Shown here: piece after piece, positions 16,223 to 24,897 of the stretch
How positions within the stretch are numbered: the first letter of the stretch is position 1
Layout of the letters: the number at the start of each line of letters is the position of its first letter
Source: Alkalihalobacterium sp048323755
Lineage (GTDB): Bacteria; Bacillota; Bacilli; Bacillales; Bacillaceae_F
NCBI RefSeq assembly: GCF_048323755.1
Contig: NZ_JBLWFS010000003.1
Coordinates: 1-64,000, forward strand
Direction of reading: 5' to 3'
DNA: 64,000 nt
Program-made: the position numbers and the translations under genes
Notes under the pieces: model-generated
Databases searched by the model: none
Told to the model about the DNA's origin: nothing
The model's input: the letters and a program-made list of their open reading frames with translations, nothing else

Positions 16223-16879
16223 TTGAAACTGAAACATTTTGGCTTAATTTTAAGTATGACAATGGTGATGTTCCTTGCTGCCTGTGGAAACAATCCAGCA
16301 GAAAATATGTACACCCATATGGAGAAGGCGGTTGTACTTGAGGAGGTTTTTGAACAACAACAAGAACCGCTTATAGTTGCTGAAAAGAAAGAACATGAAT
16401 TATATGAACAAATTATTAAATTAGGTATGTCTGAATATGAAGAAATTGTAGATCTTTCTCAGCAGGCTATTGCTATTGTACAAGAGAGAAAGCAGTTAAT
16501 GGACAAAGAAAAAATGAGCATTGAAGCAGGTTATGAAGAATTTTTGAATATTGAACCTGAAATTGAAGAATTAAAAGACGAAGAACTTAAGAATTTCGCT
16601 CTTCAATTAAAAGAAACAATGACCAATAGACATGAGAGCTATCAAGTATTATACGATGAATATGATATGGCGCTTAGTTTAGACGAAGAATTATATACGA
16701 TGTTACAACAAGAAGATTTAACCATTGATGAATTACAAGAAAAAATTGATGAAATCAATGAAGCGTATGAAAGAGTAATGGAAGCTAAAGACGTATTTAA
16801 TGAGCTTACTGAGGCTTACAATGAAAAGAAAAAAGAATTTTATACGATCGCTGAATTAGATATTACGTTTGTAGACTAA
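16223..16879 (+). CDS. ykyA: YkyA-type putative cell-wall binding lipoprotein
   Basis: A 218 aa secreted lipoprotein with lipobox FLAAC (Cys at about residue 21). The mature part is almost wholly alpha-helical and Glu/Lys-rich, predicted coiled coil (about 40-210). The start is TTG at 16223 with AGGAGG upstream. YkyA proteins lie upstream of the pdh operon in B. subtilis too, which supports the name. The function is unknown; wall binding is the family annotation. The gene has its own terminator. Confidence 0.8.
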   Translation: MKLKHFGLILSMTMVMFLAACGNNPAENMYTHMEKAVVLEEVFEQQQEPLIVAEKKEHELYEQIIKLGMSEYEEIVDLSQQAIAIVQERKQLMDKEKMSIEAGYEEFLNIEPEIEELKDEELKNFALQLKETMTNRHESYQVLYDEYDMALSLDEELYTMLQQEDLTIDELQEKIDEINEAYERVMEAKDVFNELTEAYNEKKKEFYTIAELDITFVD

Positions 16880-16881
16880 GT

Positions 16882-16919
16882 AAAAAAGGAAGTGCCCGGT
16901 CAGTGGCATTTCCTTTTTT
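16882..16919 (+). terminator. Terminator of ykyA
   Basis: AAAAGGAAGTGCC pairs with GGCATTTCCTTTT across a short loop, ending in TTTTTT. Confidence 0.85.
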
Positions 16920-17624
16920 GATGGGTATTTTTCTTTAAGTGTAGCTACATTAAATTATATTGTTTATATCCGTTGGTTCTGAGCTCATCGTATGAAATGT
17001 TAAAACCGCACGATTCAACTAAAAAACAACCCACTTTTAGAAAAGAGCAAAAAAAGCCGACATCAGCAATATTCTATTAACCACGCTTAGAATTTAAGTT
17101 TAGACGAAAAGTTAAATCGGTTAAACTGTACTAATCAGTTTTTAGTTATTATATAACACAGATATTTATGTTATATGTGAATACTTTTTGATTTATCTTT
17201 TTAAATTTGTTAAGCAAAAGGATTGACGGGAGAAAACTTTGTGATGTAGACTATAGCCTGAAAGAGAAATTGTATTAGTAGTCTTTTAAAAAAACTAGTA
17301 CAGCTTTGAGATCTCTTAAATTTTTAGTTAAGCTATAACAACATAGGGTATTTAATATTATACATATTTACAAACTAATCATTGGATAGGCTATGTTCTA
17401 AAACTTGAAATTAAAAAACTTAACTAAAAAACAAATGATAATTTGCTTATAACTAGCATTGCAAACAGTGTATTGGAAACAAGCTAAAATGGGTATCCTA
17501 ATAGTGGGTATTCATGTTACTTTTTAGATTTTTAAAATACTATAGTTTCAAGGCTTGGGATAGTAAATGCCGATCACAAAATATGCCTTTACGGCTTTTT
17601 ATTAGAAAGGAAGAGGTGAAGAAC
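16920..17624 (+). promoter_or_regulatory. Gene-free 700 bp region upstream of pdhA
   Basis: No credible gene is present. The first part (16940-17000) is a degenerate family 2 repeat, recognisable from TTATATTGTTTATATCCGTT and GAGCTCAT. Around 17152-17190 there is an imperfect palindrome with ATATAACAC and TTATATGTG. A possible sigma-A promoter is TTGACG (17223) with an 18 nt spacer and TAGACT (17247), which would give a leader of about 370 nt before pdhA. Its length suggests transcriptional or leader-based control of the PDH operon, but no known riboswitch fold was recognised. Confidence 0.4.
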
Positions 17625-18713
17625 TTGAGTACAAAAACAGTAGTAAAACAAATTGAAGACCAGTTTGAAATGTTTCAAATCTTAAATGAAGAAGGTAAGG
17701 TTGTTAACGAGGCTGCTATGCCAGAACTTTCTGATGAGCAACTTCAAGAAATGATGCGTCGTATGGTCTATACACGTATTTGGGATCAGCGTGCTATCTC
17801 ACTAAATCGTCAAGGGCGTTTAGGGTTTTATGCACCTGTGTCAGGACAAGAGGCTTCAATGTTAGGTTCACAATATGCCTTAGATAAGGAAGATTGGATC
17901 CTTCCTGGATATCGTGATATGCCTCAAATGGTATTCCACGGCTTCCCGTTATATAAAGCTTTCTTATATTCACGAGGGCATTATGAAGGTGGAAGATTCC
18001 CTGAAGGTGTTAACGTGTTAATGCCTCAAATTATTATCGGTGCACAAATCGTTCAAACAGCAGGTGTCGCTCTTGGACTTAAACGTAAAGGTAAAAAGAA
18101 TGTAGCGATCACTTATACTGGTGATGGCGGTGCATCTCAAGGGGATTTCTACGAAGGAATGAACTTTGCTGGTGCGTTCCAAGCCCCTGCAATTTTTGTT
18201 GTACAAAATAACCGCTTTGCAATTTCGGTACCTGTTGAAAAGCAATCTGCTGCAAAGACAATTGCACAAAAAGCAGTTGCTGCTGGAATTGAAGGCATTC
18301 AAGTAGATGGAATGGACATTTTAGCAGTTTATGCTGCTACGTCACAAGCTCGTGAACGCGCGATTAACGAAGGAGTTCCGACTCTAATTGAAACAATGTG
18401 CTACCGTTATGGTCCGCATACAATGGCTGGTGACGATCCAACTCGTTACCGTACAAGTGATCAAGATGACGAGTGGGAAAAGAAAGATCCATTAGTTCGT
18501 TTCCGTAAATTCCTAGAAGGAAAAGATTTATGGACTGAAGATATGGAAAACGAAATGGTAGATAAAGCAAAAGAAGATATTAAAGAAGCAATTAAACAAG
18601 CAGATGCTGCGCCAAAACAAAAGGTGACAGATTTAATTGAATTCATGTACGAAGAACTTCCATACAACCTACAAGAACAAATGGAAGAATATAAAGCAAA
18701 GGAGTCGAAATAA
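17625..18713 (+). CDS. pdhA: Pyruvate dehydrogenase E1 component, alpha subunit
   Basis: A 362 aa thiamine-diphosphate-dependent E1 alpha subunit, which with PdhB decarboxylates pyruvate and acetylates the E2 lipoyl group. The ThDP-binding motif runs from YTGDGGASQGDFYEGMNFAG to VVQNNRFAIS. The phosphorylation-loop-like segment CYRYGPHTMAGDDPTRYR is present. The start is TTG at 17625, with AAGAGGTGAA just upstream; the frame is open 37 codons further without an SD. It is the first gene of pdhABCD, 3 nt before pdhB. Confidence 0.97.
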   Translation: MSTKTVVKQIEDQFEMFQILNEEGKVVNEAAMPELSDEQLQEMMRRMVYTRIWDQRAISLNRQGRLGFYAPVSGQEASMLGSQYALDKEDWILPGYRDMPQMVFHGFPLYKAFLYSRGHYEGGRFPEGVNVLMPQIIIGAQIVQTAGVALGLKRKGKKNVAITYTGDGGASQGDFYEGMNFAGAFQAPAIFVVQNNRFAISVPVEKQSAAKTIAQKAVAAGIEGIQVDGMDILAVYAATSQARERAINEGVPTLIETMCYRYGPHTMAGDDPTRYRTSDQDDEWEKKDPLVRFRKFLEGKDLWTEDMENEMVDKAKEDIKEAIKQADAAPKQKVTDLIEFMYEELPYNLQEQMEEYKAKESK

Positions 18714-18716
18714 TCC

Positions 18717-19694
18717 ATGGCGCAAATGACGATGATTCAAGCCATTACGGACGCAATGCGTAATGAGCTTAAAAGAGATGAGAATGTCCTCGTATTTGGA
18801 GAAGACGTCGGAAAAAACGGTGGAGTATTCCGTGCTACTGATGGATTACAAGCCGAGTTCGGTGAAGAGCGCGTATTCGATACTCCATTAGCTGAATCTG
18901 GTATCGGTGGATTAGCAATTGGATTAGGTCTAACAGGTTTCCGTCCTGTAATGGAAATTCAATTCTTCGGATTCGTATTTGAGGTATTTGACTCAGTAGC
19001 AGCTCAAATGGCTCGTATGCGTTACCGTTCTGGAGGTAAGTACAATTCACCAATTACCGTACGTTCACCATTAGGTGGAGGGGTAAAAACACCAGAATTA
19101 CATGCGGATAATTTAGAGGGATTAGTAGCTCAAACTCCAGGTCTTAAAGTCGTTTATCCTTCAACACCTTATGATGCAAAAGGATTATTAATTTCATCAA
19201 TTCGAGATAATGACCCAGTTATTTTCCTTGAGCATATGAAATTATATCGTTCATTCCGTGGAGAAGTGCCTGAAGAAGAGTATACTATTCCACTTGGTAA
19301 AGCAGACGTAAAACGTGAAGGTAAAGATATTTCAATCATTACATATGGTGCAATGGTTCACTCTTCACTAAAAGCTGCAGAAGAACTTGAAAAAGAAGGT
19401 ATCGATGCAGAAATCATTGACCTTCGTACTGTGAGTCCATTGGATATCGATACAATTATTGCTTCGATTGAAAAAACAAATCGTGCAATTGTTGTACAAG
19501 AAGCTCAAAAACAAGCTGGAGTTGCTGCAAATGTTATGGCTGAGATTACAGAGCGTGCAATCCTTCATTTGGAAGCACCGGTATTACGTGTAACAGCACC
19601 TGATACAGTGTATCCGTTCGCTGCAGCGGAAGATGTTTGGCTACCAGACTATAAAGGCATTATTGAGAAAGCGAAGCAAGTCGTTAACTTTTAA
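18717..19694 (+). CDS. pdhB: Pyruvate dehydrogenase E1 component, beta subunit
   Basis: A 325 aa transketolase-like subunit, typical length. It shows the E1-beta signatures VFGEDVGKNGGVFRATDGL, DTPLAESGIGGLAIGLGL (with the Glu that activates ThDP) and the C-terminal transketolase_C domain with ISIITYGAMVHSSLKAAEEL. The start is ATG at 18717, 3 nt after pdhA, with AAGGAG inside the pdhA end. A strong hairpin with a T run follows its stop and separates it from pdhC. Confidence 0.97.
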   Translation: MAQMTMIQAITDAMRNELKRDENVLVFGEDVGKNGGVFRATDGLQAEFGEERVFDTPLAESGIGGLAIGLGLTGFRPVMEIQFFGFVFEVFDSVAAQMARMRYRSGGKYNSPITVRSPLGGGVKTPELHADNLEGLVAQTPGLKVVYPSTPYDAKGLLISSIRDNDPVIFLEHMKLYRSFRGEVPEEEYTIPLGKADVKREGKDISIITYGAMVHSSLKAAEELEKEGIDAEIIDLRTVSPLDIDTIIASIEKTNRAIVVQEAQKQAGVAANVMAEITERAILHLEAPVLRVTAPDTVYPFAAAEDVWLPDYKGIIEKAKQVVNF

Positions 19695-19703
19695 TGAGTA
19701 GTA

Positions 19704-19745
19704 CTGAAAAAGAAGTCGGACAGGTTTCTTTTTCAGTCTTTTTTC
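19704..19745 (+). terminator. Intrinsic terminator/attenuator inside the pdh operon
   Basis: ACTGAAAAAGAA pairs with TTCTTTTTCAGT around GTCGGACAGGT-type loop bases and is followed by CTTTTTTC. It lies between pdhB and pdhC, where read-through would be needed unless pdhC has its own promoter. Confidence 0.75.
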
Positions 19746-19850
19746 ACGATTTTTATCCTAAATATTAGGTCACATATTGAACCGTCTAATTTTAATTAGC
19801 TTGTGACTGAAAAACAGTCAAAATTAACGGACAAAAAGGAGGCGCTTTTC

Positions 19851-21152
19851 GTGGCATTTGAATTCAAACTTCCTGATATCGGTGAAGGTATCCATGAAGG
19901 TGAAGTTGTTAAATGGTTTGTTAAACCAGGTGACGAAGTAAAAGAAGATGATATTTTACTTGAAGTACAAAACGATAAAGCTGTTGTTGAAATCCCATCA
20001 CCAGTTGAAGGTAAAATCTTGGATCTTAAAGTAAGCGAAGGAACTGTTGCTGTTGTAGGTGATGTTCTTGTAACGATCGATTATGATGGTGAAGCTCCTC
20101 AATCAGCGCACGGCGATCATGAAGAGGAAGCTCCTGCACCTGCAAAAGAAGTGAAAGCTGAAGAAGCGAAAGAGGCAGCACCTGTTGCTACTGAAACGGA
20201 AGTGGATGAAAACCGTCGTGTCGTTGCTATGCCATCTGTACGTAAATATGCTCGTGAAAATGGCGTGAACATTCGTGCTGTTCAAGGAACAGGAACGAAT
20301 GGGCGAATTGTAAGAGAAGATATTGATCGATATTTGGCGGGTGGTCAAACAGAAACAACAGCTGTTGAAGAGCAAGTAGAAGCATCTACTGAAGAAGCAG
20401 CAAAAGCACCGCAAGCTCCAAAAACAACACCTGTTGCTATTCCTGAAGGTGCTAATGAAGAAAGAGTTCCACTTAAAGGAATCCGTAAAGCAATTGCAAA
20501 AGCAATGGTTAATTCTAAGCATACTGCACCGCATGTAACGCATATGGATGAAATTGATGTAACTGCACTAGTTGCACACCGTAAGCAGTATAAAGAATCT
20601 GCTGCTGAGCAAGGCGTAAAATTAACATACTTACCTTATGTAGTTAAAGCTTTAACGGCGGCTTTACGTAAATATCCTGCTTTAAATGCATCAATTGATG
20701 ATGTAAATGAAGAGATTGTTTATAAAAACTACTTTAATATCGGAATTGCAGCTGATACAGAGCAAGGCTTAGTTGTACCGGTAGTTAAAGATGCTGATCG
20801 CAAATCGATCTATACAATTGCAGCGGAGATTAGTGAATTAGCTGTAAAAGCTCGTGATGGAAAGTTAAGTCCGAATGAAATGAAAGGTGGAACATGCACA
20901 ATCTCAAACTTAGGTTCGGCACGTGGTGCATGGTTTACACCTGTTATAAATCATCCGGAGGTTGCGATCTTAGGAATTGGTCGTATTGAAGAAAAAGCTG
21001 TTGTTAAAAATGGCGAAATTGTAGCTGCTCCAGTACTGAACTTATCAATTAGTTATGACCACCGTCTAATTGATGGAGTAACAGCACAAAATGCTTTAAA
21101 TCACGTAAAACGTTTATTAAACGACCCACAATTGTTATTAATGGAGGGATAA
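19851..21152 (+). CDS. pdhC: Dihydrolipoamide acetyltransferase, PDH E2
   Basis: The 433 aa core of the PDH complex, transferring the acetyl group to CoA. Domain order: one lipoyl domain (1-80, lipoylated Lys43 in VQNDKAVVEIPSP), an Ala/Glu/Pro-rich linker, the E1/E3-binding domain (about 122-160, MPSVRKYARENGVNIRAVQG), a second linker, and the catalytic domain (about 205-433) with DHRLIDG. The start is GTG at 19851 after AAGGAGG; codons upstream in frame lack an SD. It is 4 nt from pdhD. A terminator-like hairpin lies upstream, so expression may be partly independent of pdhAB. Confidence 0.97.
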   Translation: MAFEFKLPDIGEGIHEGEVVKWFVKPGDEVKEDDILLEVQNDKAVVEIPSPVEGKILDLKVSEGTVAVVGDVLVTIDYDGEAPQSAHGDHEEEAPAPAKEVKAEEAKEAAPVATETEVDENRRVVAMPSVRKYARENGVNIRAVQGTGTNGRIVREDIDRYLAGGQTETTAVEEQVEASTEEAAKAPQAPKTTPVAIPEGANEERVPLKGIRKAIAKAMVNSKHTAPHVTHMDEIDVTALVAHRKQYKESAAEQGVKLTYLPYVVKALTAALRKYPALNASIDDVNEEIVYKNYFNIGIAADTEQGLVVPVVKDADRKSIYTIAAEISELAVKARDGKLSPNEMKGGTCTISNLGSARGAWFTPVINHPEVAILGIGRIEEKAVVKNGEIVAAPVLNLSISYDHRLIDGVTAQNALNHVKRLLNDPQLLLMEG

Positions 21153-21156
21153 ACAA

Positions 21157-22566
21157 ATGGTAGTTGGAGATTTCGCAACAGAAGTAGATACTCTCGTCAT
21201 TGGTTCAGGCCCTGGCGGTTATGTAGCAGCTATTCGTGCTGCACAACTAGGACAGAAAGTAACAATCGTTGAAAAGGGCAACCTCGGTGGAGTTTGTTTA
21301 AACGTCGGTTGTATTCCTTCAAAAGCTTTAATTCAAGCCGGTCACCGTTATCATGATGCTAACTCATCAGAAAATATGGGGATTACGGTTGATAAAGTAA
21401 ACTTAGACTTTACAAAAATGCAAGAGTGGAAATCGTCTGTTGTAAATAAATTAACAGGTGGCGTTGAAGGGCTTTTAAAAGGAAATAAGATTGAGATTGT
21501 TAAAGGTGAAGCTTATTTCGCGGATAAAGATTCCGTTCGTATTATGGACGATAAACAAGCTCAAACTTACAAATTTAAAAATTGTATTATTGCAACAGGT
21601 TCTCGTCCAATTGAAATTCCTGCTTTCAAGTTCAGTAAGCGTATTTTAAGTTCAACAGGCGCGCTTAACTTAACAGAACTTCCTAAGAAGTTAATTGTTA
21701 TCGGTGGGGGTTACATTGGTATAGAGCTAGGTGCAGCCTATTCTAATCTTGGTTCAGAAGTTGTTGTACTAGAAGGTGGAAAGCAAATTTTACCAGGCTT
21801 CGAAAAACAAATGAGTCAACTTGTAACTAAACGTATGAAAAAGAACGGTGTAGAATTCTACCTAGAAGCATTAGCGCAAGGTGTAGAAGAGACAGAAAAT
21901 GGTGTTACAGTCACAGCTGAAGTAAAAGGTGAGACAAAAACATTTGAAGCGGATTACGTATTAGTAACAGTCGGTCGTCGTCCAAACACGGAGGAAATTG
22001 GTCTAGAACAAATTGGTGTTGAAATTGACGAACGCGGGTTCATTAAGGTAGATAAACAGTGCAAAACATCTGTCGAAGGGATCTATGCTATTGGTGATAT
22101 TGTCCCTGGACCAATGCTTGCTCATAAAGCATCGTATGAAGCTAAAGTGGCAGCGGAAGTTATTGCAGGACACCCTGCAGAAATAGATTATTTAGCTATT
22201 CCTGCTGTTGTATTCTCAGGTCCGGAACTTGCAACTGTCGGTTTGAATGAAAAAGAAGCAAAAGAGGAAGGGTATGATGTAGTAGTATCCAAATTCCCAT
22301 TTGCAGCTAATGGCCGTGCATTATCAATGGATGAGACAGATGGTTTCATGAAAATGGTAACACGTAAAGAAGATGGTTTAGTTCTAGGTGTACAAATTGC
22401 TGGAGCGAATGCATCTGACATGATCTCAGAAGCGTGTGTTGCAATTGAGGCTGGTATGACAGCTGAAGATATTGCATTAACAATTCACGCACATCCATCA
22501 TTAGGTGAAATCACGATGGAGACTGCTGAAGTTGCTCTTGGTATGCCAATTCACATTGCAAAATAA
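21157..22566 (+). CDS. pdhD: Dihydrolipoamide dehydrogenase, E3
   Basis: A 469 aa FAD flavoprotein that reoxidises dihydrolipoamide with NAD+. It has the FAD-binding VIGSGPGGYVAAIRAAQ, redox-active disulfide Cys47/Cys52 in GGVCLNVGCIPSKAL, the NAD-binding VIGGGYIGIELG, and the interface His-Glu pair in the C-terminal segment HAHPSLGEITME. The start is ATG at 21157, right after pdhC with GGAGGG. It is the last gene of the operon, closed by the terminator at 22593. Confidence 0.97.
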   Translation: MVVGDFATEVDTLVIGSGPGGYVAAIRAAQLGQKVTIVEKGNLGGVCLNVGCIPSKALIQAGHRYHDANSSENMGITVDKVNLDFTKMQEWKSSVVNKLTGGVEGLLKGNKIEIVKGEAYFADKDSVRIMDDKQAQTYKFKNCIIATGSRPIEIPAFKFSKRILSSTGALNLTELPKKLIVIGGGYIGIELGAAYSNLGSEVVVLEGGKQILPGFEKQMSQLVTKRMKKNGVEFYLEALAQGVEETENGVTVTAEVKGETKTFEADYVLVTVGRRPNTEEIGLEQIGVEIDERGFIKVDKQCKTSVEGIYAIGDIVPGPMLAHKASYEAKVAAEVIAGHPAEIDYLAIPAVVFSGPELATVGLNEKEAKEEGYDVVVSKFPFAANGRALSMDETDGFMKMVTRKEDGLVLGVQIAGANASDMISEACVAIEAGMTAEDIALTIHAHPSLGEITMETAEVALGMPIHIAK

Positions 22567-22592
22567 TTTAAATATCTCCCCTGATATATAAA

Positions 22593-22623
22593 GAAGAGGC
22601 TGACTTCATGTCGGCCTCTTTGT
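22593..22623. terminator. Terminator of the pdh operon
   Basis: AGAAGAGGCTGAC pairs with GTCGGCCTCTTT over a four-base loop. T residues continue on the plus strand, and slp converges from the other side. Confidence 0.8.
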
Positions 22624-22646
22624 ATTTGTAAAGGTTAATAAACAAT

Positions 22647-23051
22647 TTAATGTTGATGATAAGATAATTCTGGGTTATTGATTTTTAAAGTGGTAGTAAG
22701 TAAATTAATAATTTCCTCTTTGGAATGTTTTCCTTCAATTACTAAACGAACATCGTCACCGCTAAGTACCATTAAAGTTGGGTATGTATTTACATTATAA
22801 TAACGAATAACGTTCCGCTCACTAGCGTATACAATTTGAAATGGGAAGTGGTGCTCTGGAAATAATCTTTGCATCTCTAATAAAGCATCGTAGAAACTTG
22901 CTTCTTCCAAAATTGACTCTTCATTTGAAAACAGCACAGTCATGTATTCCGTATTATCTGTCGCTAGTGGATTAGTAGTTGCTTCTGATGACCAACACCC
23001 TGTAGTAATTAAAAAGGTCGATAAGAGCAAGTAAGATAAATGATGTCTCAT
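22647..23051 (-). CDS. Small lipoprotein with thioredoxin-like fold (Slp position)
   Basis: A 134 aa lipoprotein with lipobox LITTGC (Cys19). The mature part has the second half of a thioredoxin fold, with the cis-Pro strand NTYPTLMVLSGDDVRLVIEG, but no CxxC, so it cannot be a redox enzyme of the usual kind. It lies convergent to pdhD, exactly where B. subtilis has slp, a small peptidoglycan-associated lipoprotein. I infer it is the Slp counterpart, but the similarity itself was not verified. Confidence 0.6.
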   Translation of the reverse strand: MRHHLSYLLLSTFLITTGCWSSEATTNPLATDNTEYMTVLFSNEESILEEASFYDALLEMQRLFPEHHFPFQIVYASERNVIRYYNVNTYPTLMVLSGDDVRLVIEGKHSKEEIINLLTTTLKINNPELSYHQH

Positions 23052-23159
23052 CCTTTGACCTCACTTCCTATAAAGGATAATTAATTGATATTATTTTACC
23101 ATGCCATTATATGGTTGTACGTGAAGTAACATAAATGTAATGAAATAGAAAAATAATGA

Positions 23160-23192
23160 TAAAAAGACGGTTACATATAACCGTCTTTTTCT
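23160..23192. terminator. Terminator downstream of the BCCT transporter gene
   Basis: AAAAAGACGGTTA and TAACCGTCTTTTT form a perfect stem with a four-base loop, flanked by A and T runs. It serves the minus-strand BCCT gene. Confidence 0.85.
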
Positions 23193-24827
23193 TTATTCTT
23201 CATTCTTTTTTTTATCAAGTTCGCTTACTTTCTTCTTTAATGCAACAATTTCTTCTTTAAGCTTTAACTTTTCTTCACGCAATCTTAATTTCTCATCCTT
23301 CATACGTAACTTATCTTGGTAAAGTATCGGTTTTTCTTGGCGTAATGATTTCATTAACGAAATAATCATAAAGATCATTATAACGGCAAAAGGTAGTGCA
23401 GCGATGATAGAAGCGGTTTGTAATGCACCTAAGCCACCGGAAACTAATAAAACTGCAGCGGCTGCAGACTGGACTAATCCCCATACAAACTTAACTGAAT
23501 TTGCCGGGTTTAAATTTCCATTTGTCGTTTGCATGCCAAGTACGAATGTGGCTGAGTCAGCAGATGTTATAAAGAAGGAACTGATTAATAAAATTGCAAT
23601 TGTAGACATGATGATGCTCAATGGGAATTGGTCTAACACTGCAAATAGAGCAAGTTCCATTCCTTGTTCTTCAATAATGTTCATAATGCCTATATCGCTA
23701 TGAAGATCAAGAGAGATAGCAGTTCCTCCAAATACAGAAAACCATAAAGCACCAAAAATCGTAGGAACTAGTAATACCCCAATTACGAATTCACGAATTG
23801 TACGCCCTTTAGATACCCGAGCAATAAATGTCCCAACAAATGGTGCCCATGCAATCCACCAAGCCCAATAAAAAATTGTCCAACCTTGCACCCAATTTGT
23901 TTCAGGGTTATACGGGTCAATTCTAAAACTCATGCCCGCAACGTTTTGAAGATAACTTCCTAATGTTTGAGTAAATACCCCCATGATATATGTAGTGGGT
24001 CCTAAGAATAATAAAAATAGCATTAAGCCTATAGCTAAATAAATATTTGTTTTGCTCAAGATACGTATACCTTTATTTAAACCAGTTTGGGAAGACAGCA
24101 TGTAGAGAACGGTAATAATTGAGATAATAACTAATTGTGTCCATATAGTATTGTTTACACCAGGAATAATGTGCGAAGCACCACCAGAAATTTGCAATGT
24201 TCCAAACCCGAGTGATGTTGCAACCCCAAAGATAGTGGCAAAAACTACAATGACGTTTATCGTCGTTCCGATTGGTCCATTAACTCGGTCACCAAGAAGA
24301 GGTTTGAAAGCTGCACTAATTACCCCAGGTGCATCTTTTCTAAATTGAAAATAAGCAAGAATTAACGCAACGATTGCATAAATGGCCCAAGGATGTAGAC
24401 CCCAATGGAAGAACGCATAACGCATCGCTTGACTTGCTGCTTGATAGGAATCTAGGTTTGGATTTGGTGGGTAATAAAAGTGATACATGGGTTCGGCAAC
24501 ACCCCAGAAGACAAGTCCAATCCCCATACCTGCTGTAAATAAAAAGGAGAACCAAGTTAAATAATTGTATTCGGGACGATCCTCAGGTTTTCCTAAGCGA
24601 ATCCTACCATAAGGACTAAAAATAAGATAAATTGCAAAAATTAGAAATCCTGTTGTGGCTAATAAATAAAACCAACCAAATTTTTCTGTAATAAAACTTT
24701 GAATTGTTGCGGTAGTTCCATCTAAATTGTTTGGAGCAATGACGCCCCAAAGAATGAAGGCTATTGCAATAAATAATGAAATAGTAAAAACGGGTGTTAA
24801 TTTTTTCAAGATATCAAACTCCTTCAT
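23193..24827 (-). CDS. BCCT family betaine/choline/carnitine transporter (OpuD-like)
   Basis: A 544 aa secondary transporter of the BCCT family with about 12 helices, importing glycine betaine or similar osmoprotectants with sodium. It has the family signature WTIFYWAWWIAWAPFVGTFI and the glycine-rich MGIGLVFWGVAEP segment. The C-terminal tail of about 45 residues is highly charged (RMKDEKLRLREEKLKLKEE), a likely coiled coil that in this family is associated with osmosensing. The ATG at 24827 is preferred over an in-frame TTG at 24848 because AGGA precedes it. Confidence 0.92.
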   Translation of the reverse strand: MKEFDILKKLTPVFTISLFIAIAFILWGVIAPNNLDGTTATIQSFITEKFGWFYLLATTGFLIFAIYLIFSPYGRIRLGKPEDRPEYNYLTWFSFLFTAGMGIGLVFWGVAEPMYHFYYPPNPNLDSYQAASQAMRYAFFHWGLHPWAIYAIVALILAYFQFRKDAPGVISAAFKPLLGDRVNGPIGTTINVIVVFATIFGVATSLGFGTLQISGGASHIIPGVNNTIWTQLVIISIITVLYMLSSQTGLNKGIRILSKTNIYLAIGLMLFLLFLGPTTYIMGVFTQTLGSYLQNVAGMSFRIDPYNPETNWVQGWTIFYWAWWIAWAPFVGTFIARVSKGRTIREFVIGVLLVPTIFGALWFSVFGGTAISLDLHSDIGIMNIIEEQGMELALFAVLDQFPLSIIMSTIAILLISSFFITSADSATFVLGMQTTNGNLNPANSVKFVWGLVQSAAAAVLLVSGGLGALQTASIIAALPFAVIMIFMIISLMKSLRQEKPILYQDKLRMKDEKLRLREEKLKLKEEIVALKKKVSELDKKKNEE

Positions 24828-24897
24828 ATTTCCTATAAAGTTTTCCAACTAACATTACCATACCCTAATTCTTTATACATATAACATGATGCATGTA

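Noticed and set aside
17514..17624. Longer N-terminus for PdhA (37 extra codons)
   Set aside because: The extension has no SD and does not resemble E1 alpha N-termini. The TTG at 17625 has a good SD and gives a normal length.
20103..20543. 146 codon minus-strand frame opposite pdhC
   Set aside because: It is antisense to the Ala/Glu-rich linker regions of E2, giving a Cys/Phe/Arg-rich translation typical of a shadow frame.
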